In this document: in pieces, positions 6,809 to 13,899 of the stretch | Numbering within the stretch: position 1 is the first letter of the stretch | How the letters are laid out: every line of letters begins with the position of its first letter | NCBI GenBank assembly: GCA_040510575.1 | Contig: JBEVIU010000037.1 | Coordinates: 1-17,296, forward strand | DNA from: DASUMF01 sp040510575 | GTDB taxonomy: Bacteria > Actinomycetota > Acidimicrobiia > IMCC26256 > DASPTH01 | DNA: 17,296 bases | Direction of reading: 5' to 3' | Position numbers and translations under genes: made by a program | Notes under the pieces: generated by a model | What the model was told of the DNA's origin: nothing | What the model saw: only the letters and a program-made list of their open reading frames with translations | The model's database searches: none

Positions 6809-7793
6809 GGGCGCGCCGGATCCTCGGGTCGAGCACCACGTAGAGCGCGTCGATGATGAAGTTCAACACGACGTAGAAGATGGCGATGATCGCGATGTAG
6901 CTCTGCAGCTCGACGACCTGCCGCGCGTTGATCGCCTGGTAGATGAGCGTGCCGAGCCCCGGGATGCCGAAGATCACCTCGACCGCCACCGCGCCGCCGA
7001 TGAGCGTGCCGAAGTTGAGGCCTGCCACCGTGAGCAGGGTGAGGCTCGACGGGCGCAGCGCGTGGCGCCAGAGGATGCGTTGGTTCGAGAGCCCCTTCGA
7101 ACGGGCCATCGTGATGTAGTTCTCCTGCAGCGTCGCGATCATGTCGCTGCGCAGCAGGCGCATGTACACCGCGATCAGGCCGGCGGCCAAGGAGATCGCC
7201 GGGAGCAGCATCGTGCCGAAGTGGTGTCCGACGTTGCCGGTGGGCTTGCCGAACAGACCCTCCAGCCAGCCGGGCTCGTAGCCGGTGACGGGGATCTGCC
7301 CCAGGATCGGCAGGTCGGGTCTCCACTTCACGCCCACGAAGTAGGCGAGGGCCAGCGCGAGCACGAAGCTCGGGAGCGCGAGCAGGGCGAACGCGCCGGC
7401 GTTCACGCTGCGGTCGGCCACCGTGTTCGCCTTGTACGCGGTGAAGACCCCGAGCGGGATCGCGATCATCAGGGCGATGATCTGCGCGTAGAGCATCAGC
7501 TGCAGCGACACCGGCAACGCGGCGGTGACCTTCTCGCTCACCGGCGTGTTCGACTGGTAGTCCTTGCCCAGGTCGCCCTGCACCAGGTTGCCGAGCCAGG
7601 TCGCGTACTGCTCGAAGAACGGCTTGTCGAGCCCGTTGTCCTCGCGGAACTGCTGCTTCTGTTGCGGCGTCCCGAAGGGCACGACCGCGTCGGCCACGTC
7701 ACCCGGGAAGAGCCGCAGGAGGCTGAAGACGAAGAGCGTCGACAGGACGACGACGACGACGAGCTGCAGCAGCCGGCGCGCGATCGTCCTCAT
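6801..7793 (-). CDS. oppB: Peptide-type ABC importer permease (OppB/DppB-like)
   Basis: A 330-residue membrane permease. It opens with the standard short N-terminus and TM1 (RRLLQLVVVVVLSTLFVFSLLRLFPGD), then a long extracytoplasmic loop with the DLGKDYQSNTPVSEKV motif and later helices. The EAA loop lies at about 225-250 (NYITMARSKGLSNQRILWRHALRP). With OppC it forms the translocation pore. The start lies only 12 bases after the binding-protein stop, without a clear Shine-Dalgarno site, so translation probably depends on coupling to the gene upstream. The C-terminus (LDPRIRRAHA) is the usual one for OppB proteins. Confidence 0.94.
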   Translation of the reverse strand: MRTIARRLLQLVVVVVLSTLFVFSLLRLFPGDVADAVVPFGTPQQKQQFREDNGLDKPFFEQYATWLGNLVQGDLGKDYQSNTPVSEKVTAALPVSLQLMLYAQIIALMIAIPLGVFTAYKANTVADRSVNAGAFALLALPSFVLALALAYFVGVKWRPDLPILGQIPVTGYEPGWLEGLFGKPTGNVGHHFGTMLLPAISLAAGLIAVYMRLLRSDMIATLQENYITMARSKGLSNQRILWRHALRPSSLTLLTVAGLNFGTLIGGAVAVEVIFGIPGLGTLIYQAINARQVVELQSYIAIIAIFYVVLNFIIDALYVVLDPRIRRAHA

Positions 7794-7805
7794 GGAGATG
7801 TTGGT

Positions 7806-9464
7806 CTACTTCGTGACGGAGATCCCGAGCAATGGGTGGCGCCCGTAGATGAACAGCGGCTGGCCACCGCCGTCGGGGAGCGGCGGCCCGGCGAGGCCCT
7901 GCACGTTCTTCTGCGCGGCGATCGTCCACGCCGAGTAGTAGGCCCACACGTTGTAGACCTGCTCCGAGAAGCGCTTGTTGATGTCCTGGTAGATCTTCTT
8001 GCGCTCGGCCGGGTCGGTCGACGCCCGGCCCTGGTCGAGGAGGGCCTGGATGTCGGCGTCGACGAAGTCGTTGAAGTTCAGCAGCGAGCCGTTCTGCCAC
8101 CACTGGTAGTTCACGTCGGGATCGTCGCCGGGGTGGTTGCGCCACAGCATGATGCTGTAGTTGCCTCCCACCGCCGAGAGCACGAAGGCGGTCTGGTCCT
8201 CACCCTTGAGCGTCGAGTCGATGCCGACCTTGGCCAGTTGCTCCTTGAGCAGCTGGGCCTCGGCGCTGTTCGCGGGGTCGTCGGTGTGCTCGAGCACCAC
8301 GCTGAACTGGCCGTCGTGCGCGGCCTTGTACGCCTCGACGAGCTTCTTGGCTTCCTTCGGGTTGTACTTCGGGAACCCGGGGTTCTTGAGGTAGCCCATC
8401 ACCGACGTGTCGAAGGGCCCGTGGGCCACGGTGTACACGCCGTTGTTGCGGAGCTCGTTGACCTGGTCCAGGTCGATGGCCATGGCCACCGCCTTGCGCG
8501 CGCTGAGGTCGTCGAGCGGCGCCTTGGCCGCGTTCATGAGGTAGTAGCGCACCTCGCGCCGGCCCGGCTTCTCGATCATGAGGTTGAACTTCGACTTGAG
8601 CTGGTTCAGCTGGTCGACCTGCTGGCCGTCGGAGGTGTGGAGCACGTCGAGCTGGCCACCCTGCAGAGAGCTCACGCGCTGCGTCGCTTCGCGCACGACC
8701 ACGAACGTGAGCTTGTCGAGGTAGGGGAGCTGGGTGCCCTTCGCGTCCTGCTGCCAGTAGTCGGGGTTCTTCTCGGTGACCAGCGGCTGGTTGACCACGC
8801 GCGCCTCGGCGAGCTTGAACGGACCGCTCCCGATGAGGTTCTTGTCGCAGTCGGGGCTCGCGAGCTGCGCGGGTGCCGCGATCGCCATGCGGCCGTCGAG
8901 GTAGAGGAACCAGGGGAACTCCGGCCACGGCGTGCCGGTCGTGACCGTGAGCTGCGTCGGGCTGTCGACGGTGACCGATGCGATGTTCTTCAGACCTTGC
9001 CCGACGAGGATGTTCGACTTGTACGCGTCGATGTTGGCGGCGACCGCGGCCGCGTCGACCGAGGTGCCGTCGTGGAACTTCACGCCGTCGCGCAGGGTGA
9101 TCGTCCACACCGTGTTGTCGCCGTTGGGCTCCACCGACTTGGCGAGGTAGGGCACGATCTCGCCCTTGGTGTTGGGCACCGTGAGGGTGTCGTAGATCGC
9201 GGTCGCGACCATGATCCCCGAGATCACGAGGCGGGCATCCTTGGGGCACCAGCCGCCCGCGGTCTCGGCCTCGAGGCCGTAGGTGATCTCGCCGCCCGGC
9301 GTCGGGCTCTTCGCTGCTGCTGCCGGTGCGGCGGCAGGAGCGGGCGCGGCCAAGCCCACGAGCAGCGCGGTGGAGGTGGCGACGACCACCGAGACGGCGG
9401 CGAATCGCCGACTCGCACGTACAGCGCCCACGCGCGCCGTGTTGGCCCTGCGTCGAACGTTCAT
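7806..9464 (-). CDS. Extracytoplasmic peptide-type substrate-binding protein (SBP_bac_5)
   Basis: A 552-residue solute-binding protein, the first gene of the importer operon. Family signatures are VWTITLRDGVKFHDGTSVDAAAV, GSGPFKLAE and DARIALAYAIDR-like ARKAVAMAIDLDQV, as in OppA/DppA. An N-terminal export signal is visible: Arg-rich n-region (1-20, with SRRF), hydrophobic core (21-40), then an Ala/Pro-rich segment with a likely cleavage site near 44-52. There is no Cys in a lipobox position, unlike most Gram-positive binding proteins, and no C-terminal membrane helix. The ATG at 9464 was chosen because G6 lies six bases upstream and the signal peptide begins there; a longer frame adds an implausible N-terminus. 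The ligand could be peptides, but this family also binds other solutes. Confidence 0.92.
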   Translation of the reverse strand: MNVRRRANTARVGAVRASRRFAAVSVVVATSTALLVGLAAPAPAAAPAAAAKSPTPGGEITYGLEAETAGGWCPKDARLVISGIMVATAIYDTLTVPNTKGEIVPYLAKSVEPNGDNTVWTITLRDGVKFHDGTSVDAAAVAANIDAYKSNILVGQGLKNIASVTVDSPTQLTVTTGTPWPEFPWFLYLDGRMAIAAPAQLASPDCDKNLIGSGPFKLAEARVVNQPLVTEKNPDYWQQDAKGTQLPYLDKLTFVVVREATQRVSSLQGGQLDVLHTSDGQQVDQLNQLKSKFNLMIEKPGRREVRYYLMNAAKAPLDDLSARKAVAMAIDLDQVNELRNNGVYTVAHGPFDTSVMGYLKNPGFPKYNPKEAKKLVEAYKAAHDGQFSVVLEHTDDPANSAEAQLLKEQLAKVGIDSTLKGEDQTAFVLSAVGGNYSIMLWRNHPGDDPDVNYQWWQNGSLLNFNDFVDADIQALLDQGRASTDPAERKKIYQDINKRFSEQVYNVWAYYSAWTIAAQKNVQGLAGPPLPDGGGQPLFIYGRHPLLGISVTK

Positions 9465-9484
9465 TGCACGCCCCCCGAGACGTC

Positions 9485-9514
9485 GGTACCAACTGCCGCG
9501 GTACCTACTGGCGG
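9485..9514. repeat. Two tandem 15-bp GGTACC-containing repeats between divergent genes
   Basis: GGTACCAACTGCCGC (9485-9499) is followed directly by GGTACCTACTGGCGG (9500-9514), 12 of 15 identical, each starting with the palindrome GGTACC. They lie 20-50 bases upstream of the binding-protein start and 55-84 bases upstream of arfB. Placement and helical-turn-scale spacing (15 bp) fit a possible operator for the importer operon, but no regulator is known. Confidence 0.6.
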
Positions 9515-9556
9515 GTAATCGTAGCCATGGCGCTCCACTCCACCGCGCGCGCCCCG

Positions 9557-9562
9557 TAGCGT
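9557..9562 (+). promoter_or_regulatory. Leaderless-type -10 box for arfB
   Basis: TAGCGT (TANNNT) lies six bases before the GTG at 9569, the spacing typical of leaderless transcription in actinobacteria. No Shine-Dalgarno sequence precedes this start. No clear -35 is seen. Confidence 0.5.
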
Positions 9563-9568
9563 TGCGCC

Positions 9569-9979
9569 GTGGCACTGCTCCGAGTCACCTCTTCGTGCGC
9601 GATCCCGCTCGACGAGCTCACGTGGCGCTTCGCACGCTCGGGTGGCCCCGGTGGGCAACACGCCAACACGAGCGACACCCGTGCCGAGGTCCGGTTCTCC
9701 ATTTCCACGTCTCCGTCGCTCGGCCCGCGTCAGCGAGCCCGACTGCTCGAGCGTCTCGGTCCGGTGGTGACGGTGGCGGCGTCGGATTCGCGGTCGCAGG
9801 CTCGCAACCGCGAGCTCGCGCTGGAACGGCTGCGGGCCAAGCTGGCCGAGGCGTTGCGGCGGGAGAAGCCCCGGCGGCCCACTCGCCCGACGCGGGGTGC
9901 CCGCGAGCGACGCCTCGACGCCAAGCGTCAAGTGTCGGCCCGCAAGCGGGACCGCCAGCGGCCACCAGTCGAAGAATGA
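9569..9979 (+). CDS. arfB: Alternative ribosome-rescue peptidyl-tRNA hydrolase (ArfB/YaeJ family)
   Basis: A 136-residue protein with the class I release-factor catalytic loop: FARSGGPGGQHANTSDTRAEVRF, with GGQ at 28-30. It lacks the codon-recognition domains of RF1/RF2 and ends in a very basic tail (about 96-131, many Arg/Lys). In ArfB the tail enters the empty mRNA channel of stalled ribosomes while GGQ hydrolyses the stuck peptidyl-tRNA. Length and layout match E. coli ArfB (140 residues). The GTG start is supported by alignment of the N-terminus (AIPLDELTWRFARSGG) and by a leaderless-type promoter six bases upstream. It is divergent from the importer operon and lies 13 bases before the channel-like gene, so the two may be cotranscribed. 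Confidence 0.92.
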   Translation: MALLRVTSSCAIPLDELTWRFARSGGPGGQHANTSDTRAEVRFSISTSPSLGPRQRARLLERLGPVVTVAASDSRSQARNRELALERLRAKLAEALRREKPRRPTRPTRGARERRLDAKRQVSARKRDRQRPPVEE

Positions 9980-9992
9980 GGGTCGACGACTG

Positions 9993-11114
9993 ATGGAGAC
10001 CGCGGCGGAGATCGCCTGGTTCGTCCTCGGAGTGCTGGTGTTGCTCGCCGTGGTCGACGACGCGCTGCGGACGTTCGTGCTCCCGCGTGGCGCGGCCCCG
10101 CTCCTGACCCGGATCGTCTTCGTCGGCCTCCGCAAGGTGTTCGACCTGCTGGCCGGGACGCGCCGCACCTACGACGGACGGGATCGCGTGATGGCGCTCT
10201 ACGCGCCCATCGGGCTCCTGGTGCTTCCCCTCGTGTGGCTCGTGCTCGTGATGGGTGCGTTCACCGCGATGTTCCACGCCCTCGGCGTGTCGGGGTTCAA
10301 GCGCGCGTTCGAGATGAGCGGCTCGTCGATCTACACGCTGGGGTTCGTGCGCCCTCCTGACCTCGCGACCACGACGTTGGCGTTCGTCGAGTCGGCGGCT
10401 GGGCTCGCCCTGCTTGCCCTGCTCATCGCGTACCTCCCGACGATCTACGGCGCGTTCTCGCGCCGCGAAGCGCTGGTGGCGCAGCTCGCGGCGCGCTCCA
10501 CGGAGCCCCCGACCGGTGTGAGCGTGCTCGTGCGCTCGCAGGAGATGGAGCGCTTCGACCTCCTGGGCGACCTGTGGGTGCCCTGGCAGCAATGGTTCGC
10601 GGAGCTCGAGGAGACGCACACCTCGCTCGGCGTCTTGAGCTTCTTCCGCTCACCGCGCCCGCACCGGTCGTGGATCACGTCGTGTGGCGCGGTGCTCGAC
10701 GCCGCCTCGCTGCGCCTCGCCGCCGTGGATCTGGGGTTCGATCCGCAGGCCGGGCTCTGCGTGCGCTCGGGCTTCGTCGCGCTGAATGCCGTCGCGGAGT
10801 ACTTCGACCTCGAGTTCTCGCCCGACGCGGCGCCGACCGATCCGATCAGCATCAGCCGCGCCGAGTTCGACGAAGCCTGCGTCGCGCTCGCCGCAGCGGG
10901 GATCCCGATCCGCGCCGATCGCGACCAGGCGTGGCGCGACTTCGCCGGCTGGCGCGTGAACTACGACCAGCCGCTGCTGGGTCTGGCGGGCTTGCTCATG
11001 GCGCCCTACGCGCCATGGTCGTCGGACCGGTCGCTGCGCACGCGACGACGCATCAGAAGATCCAGTCCTCGCGGTCGGCGGCGCTCGTCGGCGGGCGTCG
11101 ACCCACGCGGATGA
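9993..11114 (+). CDS. Pore-loop membrane protein, ion-channel-like, uncharacterised
   Basis: 373 residues. TM1 spans about 7-30 and ends in DDALRTFVLPRG, the 'R.vvLPR' end seen in bacterial two-TM channel-like proteins. TM2 spans about 66-95. A short amphipathic segment (101-114) then leads into SSIYTLGF (111-118), and TM3 covers about 126-153. The SIYTLGF stretch sits exactly where potassium channels (Ion_trans_2) carry their filter, but the following G[YF]GD is replaced by VRPPD. A soluble domain of about 220 residues follows. It contains RSWITSCGAVLDAASLRLAAVDL; I do not recognise a named domain. The ATG at 9993 begins at TM1; upstream codons belong to arfB. The last 20 or so residues, very Arg-rich, are encoded where the gene overlaps the convergent deacetylase. 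Channel activity is inferred and may be lost. Confidence 0.8.
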   Translation: METAAEIAWFVLGVLVLLAVVDDALRTFVLPRGAAPLLTRIVFVGLRKVFDLLAGTRRTYDGRDRVMALYAPIGLLVLPLVWLVLVMGAFTAMFHALGVSGFKRAFEMSGSSIYTLGFVRPPDLATTTLAFVESAAGLALLALLIAYLPTIYGAFSRREALVAQLAARSTEPPTGVSVLVRSQEMERFDLLGDLWVPWQQWFAELEETHTSLGVLSFFRSPRPHRSWITSCGAVLDAASLRLAAVDLGFDPQAGLCVRSGFVALNAVAEYFDLEFSPDAAPTDPISISRAEFDEACVALAAAGIPIRADRDQAWRDFAGWRVNYDQPLLGLAGLLMAPYAPWSSDRSLRTRRRIRRSSPRGRRRSSAGVDPRG

Positions 11115-11853
11115 ACCACTCGGTGCCGAACACCTCTGCGAACGCGTCGTCGGGCAGGCTGAGGAAGAAGGACGAGTCGGGGATCTGACTGGCGTGGGCG
11201 GCCATCGCCGCCCGCTTGCGGGTGAGCTGGCTCGTGACGTCGACGATCGTGGTGATGCGTCCTTCGTCGACACCGATCGCCGGATCGTCATCCTGGGACA
11301 CGTCGCTCTCCTCGAAGGCGTCGAGGTACTTGACGCTCATGGCCTCGAGGTGGTCGCGGCTGATCGTCGCGAGGAACACCTTCGGCGTCCCCGCGAGCTC
11401 CGCGGCGCGCAGCCCGACCTCGTGGACCTTGATGTGATCGGGGTGCTCGTACCCGCCGCGCTCGTCGTAGGTCGTGAGCACCTCGGCGTGCTCTTCGGTC
11501 AACAGCGCAGCGAGGCGCTGCGCTGCTTCCTCTCGATCGGCAGACCAGAACGCGCCGTCGGCGTCGTTCGCCGGGTCGTCGGCCATGCCCGAGTCGTGGA
11601 ACCCCAGGAAGGCCACCCGCGCCACGCCGAGCGCGGCGGCCGCGCGCTCGGCTTCGCGGGAGCGGTGCTCGCCGAGCCCGCTCGTCGTGCGCGACACACC
11701 GTCGAGCATCTCACCCAGCTCGCCGCGCGTCGCGAACACGAGCACGACGCGGTGCCCCTCGTCGGCCGCGCGGGCGATGGTGCCGCCGGTCAGGATCGCC
11801 TCGTCGTCGGGATGAGCGTGGAAGGAGACCAGCGTGCCCGGCATGGCGCCCAT
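11053..11853 (-). CDS. PIG-L family zinc deacetylase (MshB/Mca-like)
   Basis: 266 residues, with the zinc motif AHPDDE (13-18; metal ligands His14 and Asp17, Asp16 region catalytic) and the second metal motif HPDH (137-140). The Rossmann-like VVLVFATRGE and the YDERGGYEHPDH stretch are typical of actinobacterial members that deacetylate GlcNAc-inositol (MshB, mycothiol synthesis) or cleave mycothiol conjugates (Mca). Which of these applies, or another N-acetyl-sugar substrate, cannot be told from the motifs. Start: ATG at 11853, or ATG at 11844 three codons in; neither has a good Shine-Dalgarno site. It is divergent from cspA (106 bp) and overlaps the channel-like gene by 62 bp at its 3' end. 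The C-terminal RREDWIF-like end (DREDWIF) is conserved-looking, supporting the stop used. Confidence 0.9.
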   Translation of the reverse strand: MGAMPGTLVSFHAHPDDEAILTGGTIARAADEGHRVVLVFATRGELGEMLDGVSRTTSGLGEHRSREAERAAAALGVARVAFLGFHDSGMADDPANDADGAFWSADREEAAQRLAALLTEEHAEVLTTYDERGGYEHPDHIKVHEVGLRAAELAGTPKVFLATISRDHLEAMSVKYLDAFEESDVSQDDDPAIGVDEGRITTIVDVTSQLTRKRAAMAAHASQIPDSSFFLSLPDDAFAEVFGTEWFIRVGRRPPTSAADREDWIF

Positions 11854-11887
11854 GCAACCACATGGTCGGCGAGGCGGACGCGGCTGC

Positions 11888-11893
11888 TACCGT
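11888..11893 (+). promoter_or_regulatory. Candidate -10 box for the cold-shock gene
   Basis: TACCGT lies about 66 bases before the TTG start of the cold-shock gene, in the divergent gap. It would give a leader of roughly 60 nt. No -35 is evident. Confidence 0.3.
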
Positions 11894-11945
11894 GCGCCTT
11901 CAACCAACGAGCGGTCGCACTGCGCTGCTCGTCCAAGCACAGCAC

Positions 11946-11952
11946 GAGGGAG
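11946..11952 (+). promoter_or_regulatory. Ribosome binding site fixing the TTG start of the cold-shock gene
   Basis: GAGGGAG is seven bases upstream of the TTG at 11960. It supports TTG as the initiator, since no ATG or GTG gives the conserved N-terminus. Confidence 0.6.
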
Positions 11953-11959
11953 CAAGGCC

Positions 11960-12160
11960 TTGGCAACTGGCACCGTCAAATGGTTCAACGCAGAGAAGGG
12001 CTTCGGCTTCATCTCGCGCGAAGAAGGCCCCGATGTCTTCGTGCACTTCTCCGCCATCCAGGGGACCGGCTACCGCTCCCTCGAAGAGGGTCAGAGCGTC
12101 GAGTTCGACGTCGGCCCCGGCAAGAAGGGTGAAGAGGCGCAGAACGTCCGTCTCGTCTGA
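11960..12160 (+). CDS. cspA: CspA-family cold-shock protein
   Basis: A 66-residue single OB-fold protein, reading MATGTVKWFNAEKGFGFISR once TTG is taken as the start. RNP1 is KGFGFIS (13-19) and RNP2 is VFVHFSAI (26-33), with the aromatic nucleic-acid contacts Trp8, Phe9, Phe15, Phe17, Phe27, His29 and Phe30 in place. It binds single-stranded RNA or DNA and melts mRNA structure. The length is standard for the family. The TTG start with GAGGGAG upstream is unusual but gives exactly the family N-terminus; the longer frame adds a nonsense leader. Whether this copy is cold-induced or constitutive is not visible. Confidence 0.94.
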   Translation: MATGTVKWFNAEKGFGFISREEGPDVFVHFSAIQGTGYRSLEEGQSVEFDVGPGKKGEEAQNVRLV

Positions 12161-12173
12161 CGCCCTGAGCGTC
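12159..12173 (+). terminator. Weak hairpin just after the cold-shock gene
   Basis: GACGC-CCTGA-GCGTC, a 5-bp stem starting within the stop codon. No T-run follows, so it is at most a weak terminator or RNA 3'-end stabiliser. Confidence 0.25.
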
Positions 12174-12221
12174 GCCTGACGCCCGCGCCTCGTCCCGCAC
12201 GGTCGCTCCGCTCAAGGCGGG

Positions 12222-13877
12222 GTGATCGCGCACCGACAACCTGGCGTGGACAACACCGTGCTCGTGGTCGCGACCGTGGTCGCCTTGGTGATCGCGTTCG
12301 CCGCGACCGTGACCGCGTTGCGCGCCGGCCGCCGTGCCTCGCGCGCGGCCGAACGCGTCGCGCAGCTCCTCGAGCCCGACGTCGTGGTCGCCGACGTGTC
12401 CGCCGTTGCGGCGATCGCCGGTGATGCCGGCGCCGACCCGGTCTTTCCCTCCGGCGCGGCGGTTCGCGCGCTCCCGACCCTCGACACGCTGCCGGAGCTG
12501 CGCGCGCGTACCGAGCCGGAGGCGCCTGTCGCGGTCCCAGCCGTTCCGGCGATGACGGCGGTCCCGGCGGTCGACGTCGTCTCCGGACGGACCGACCCGA
12601 CGCAGGTGCGGATCCCGGTGTTCGACCTCGATCGGCTCCGCGCGTGGCTCACCGACGGCAACGTCAACCTGGGTCGCATCGCGGTGGTGTCGGTGGAGCT
12701 CGACAACCTCAACCACGTCAACGAGCGTCTCGGGCACCGCTCGGGCGAGCACCTGCTCGAAGCGATCACGCAACGACTGCGTGCGGTCACGCGCCCGCGT
12801 GACGTCGTCGCGCACGTGAACCCGGAACGTTTCATCCTCGTCTGCCGCGACGTGCCCGACCGTGCCGCGGCGGAGGCGCTCTCCGAGCGAATTGCAATGG
12901 GCGTCGCGCATCCGTCGGTGCTCGTCGCCGGTGTCGCGGAGGTGACGGCCAGCATCGGTGTCGCGCTCGCGGCCGACGCGCACGAACGACCGGAGAGCGT
13001 GCTGCGGCGCGCGATCAAGGCCGGCACCCGCGCTCGAGGCCAAGGAGGCGCGCGCATCGAGATCTGCCAGGACGCCCCGACGGCGACGATCGCCGACGTG
13101 GAGTTCGCGGCCGCGCTGACGAACGGCGAGTTCGTGGTGCACTACCTGCCCATCGTGAGCTGCACGACGGGCCGGGTCGCCGGCTTCGAATCGTTGGTTC
13201 GCTGGGACCATCCCGAGCGCGGGCTGCTGCTGCCGGGCGAGTTCCTGCCGCAAGCCGAGCGCAACGGCGCGATCGTGGCGATCGGTACGTGGGCGATCGA
13301 ACACGCCTGCCGGCAGATGGCGAGCTGGCACGCGGGCGGCGGGACCAGCCTCAAGCTCAACGTGAACCTGTCGGCGCGCGAGTTCGCGGAGCCCACCCTC
13401 CCTGCGCAGGTGAAGCGGGTGTTGGGCGAGACCGGGCTCCAGGCCGGCGCCGTGTGGCTCGAGATCACCGAGGACACCCTCGTACGCGATCGTGACGCCG
13501 CGGAGCGCGCGTTGCACCAGCTGCACGAGATCGGCGTGCGCCTGGTCATCGACGACTTCGGTGCGGGCGGCTCGTCGCTCGTGTCGCTCAAGCACTTCCC
13601 GCTCGACGCGATCAAGATCGACCGCGCGTTCGTCGCCGACCTCGGCAAGAACCGCGACAGTGACGCGATCTGCAGCGCGATCCTCGAGCTCGCCCACTCG
13701 CTCGGCCTCGGTGCCATCGCCGAAGGGGTCGAGACGCTCGAACAGTGGGTCGCGCTGCGCGCGATGGGATGCGAGCTCGGGCAGGGCCGCCTGTTCGGTC
13801 CGGCACGACCCGCGGGCGACTACGGCGACCACCCGGCCGCCACGACCGGGCTCCAGCCCGCGCCCGACACGGTCTGA
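12222..13877 (+). CDS. Membrane-anchored GGDEF-EAL protein, probable c-di-GMP phosphodiesterase
   Basis: 551 residues. One N-terminal TM helix (about 11-33) is followed by an Ala/Val/Pro-rich linker to about 120, a GGDEF-like domain (about 125-280) and an EAL domain (about 285-530). In the GGDEF domain the active-site signature is replaced by NPERF (200-204), so cyclase activity is not expected. The EAL domain keeps the metal and catalytic residues I can place: Glu323 (ESL), Asn382 (NLS), Glu414 (EITED), Asp444-Asp445 (IDDFGAG), Lys465 (IKID) and Glu501 (AEGVE). It should therefore hydrolyse c-di-GMP to pGpG at the membrane, with the GGDEF part perhaps regulatory. The GTG at 12222 follows AAGGCGG; a second GTG at 12246 would also precede the TM helix. 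It lies 61 bp after cspA. Confidence 0.92.
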   Translation: MIAHRQPGVDNTVLVVATVVALVIAFAATVTALRAGRRASRAAERVAQLLEPDVVVADVSAVAAIAGDAGADPVFPSGAAVRALPTLDTLPELRARTEPEAPVAVPAVPAMTAVPAVDVVSGRTDPTQVRIPVFDLDRLRAWLTDGNVNLGRIAVVSVELDNLNHVNERLGHRSGEHLLEAITQRLRAVTRPRDVVAHVNPERFILVCRDVPDRAAAEALSERIAMGVAHPSVLVAGVAEVTASIGVALAADAHERPESVLRRAIKAGTRARGQGGARIEICQDAPTATIADVEFAAALTNGEFVVHYLPIVSCTTGRVAGFESLVRWDHPERGLLLPGEFLPQAERNGAIVAIGTWAIEHACRQMASWHAGGGTSLKLNVNLSAREFAEPTLPAQVKRVLGETGLQAGAVWLEITEDTLVRDRDAAERALHQLHEIGVRLVIDDFGAGGSSLVSLKHFPLDAIKIDRAFVADLGKNRDSDAICSAILELAHSLGLGAIAEGVETLEQWVALRAMGCELGQGRLFGPARPAGDYGDHPAATTGLQPAPDTV

Positions 13878-13887
13878 CAGCGCCGCG

Positions 13888-13893
13888 TACGCT
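13888..13893 (+). promoter_or_regulatory. Leaderless-type -10 box for the secreted hydrolase
   Basis: TACGCT (TANNNT) lies six bases before the GTG at 13900, the same geometry as at arfB. No Shine-Dalgarno sequence is present. Confidence 0.55.
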
Positions 13894-13899
13894 GCCGCG

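Noticed and set aside
6579..9518. A plus-strand open frame of 979 codons antisense to the importer genes
   Set aside because: It is rich in Arg, Val, Asp, Glu and His in the way expected of a high-GC shadow. It has no recognisable domain, and the opposite strand encodes well-conserved transporter proteins.
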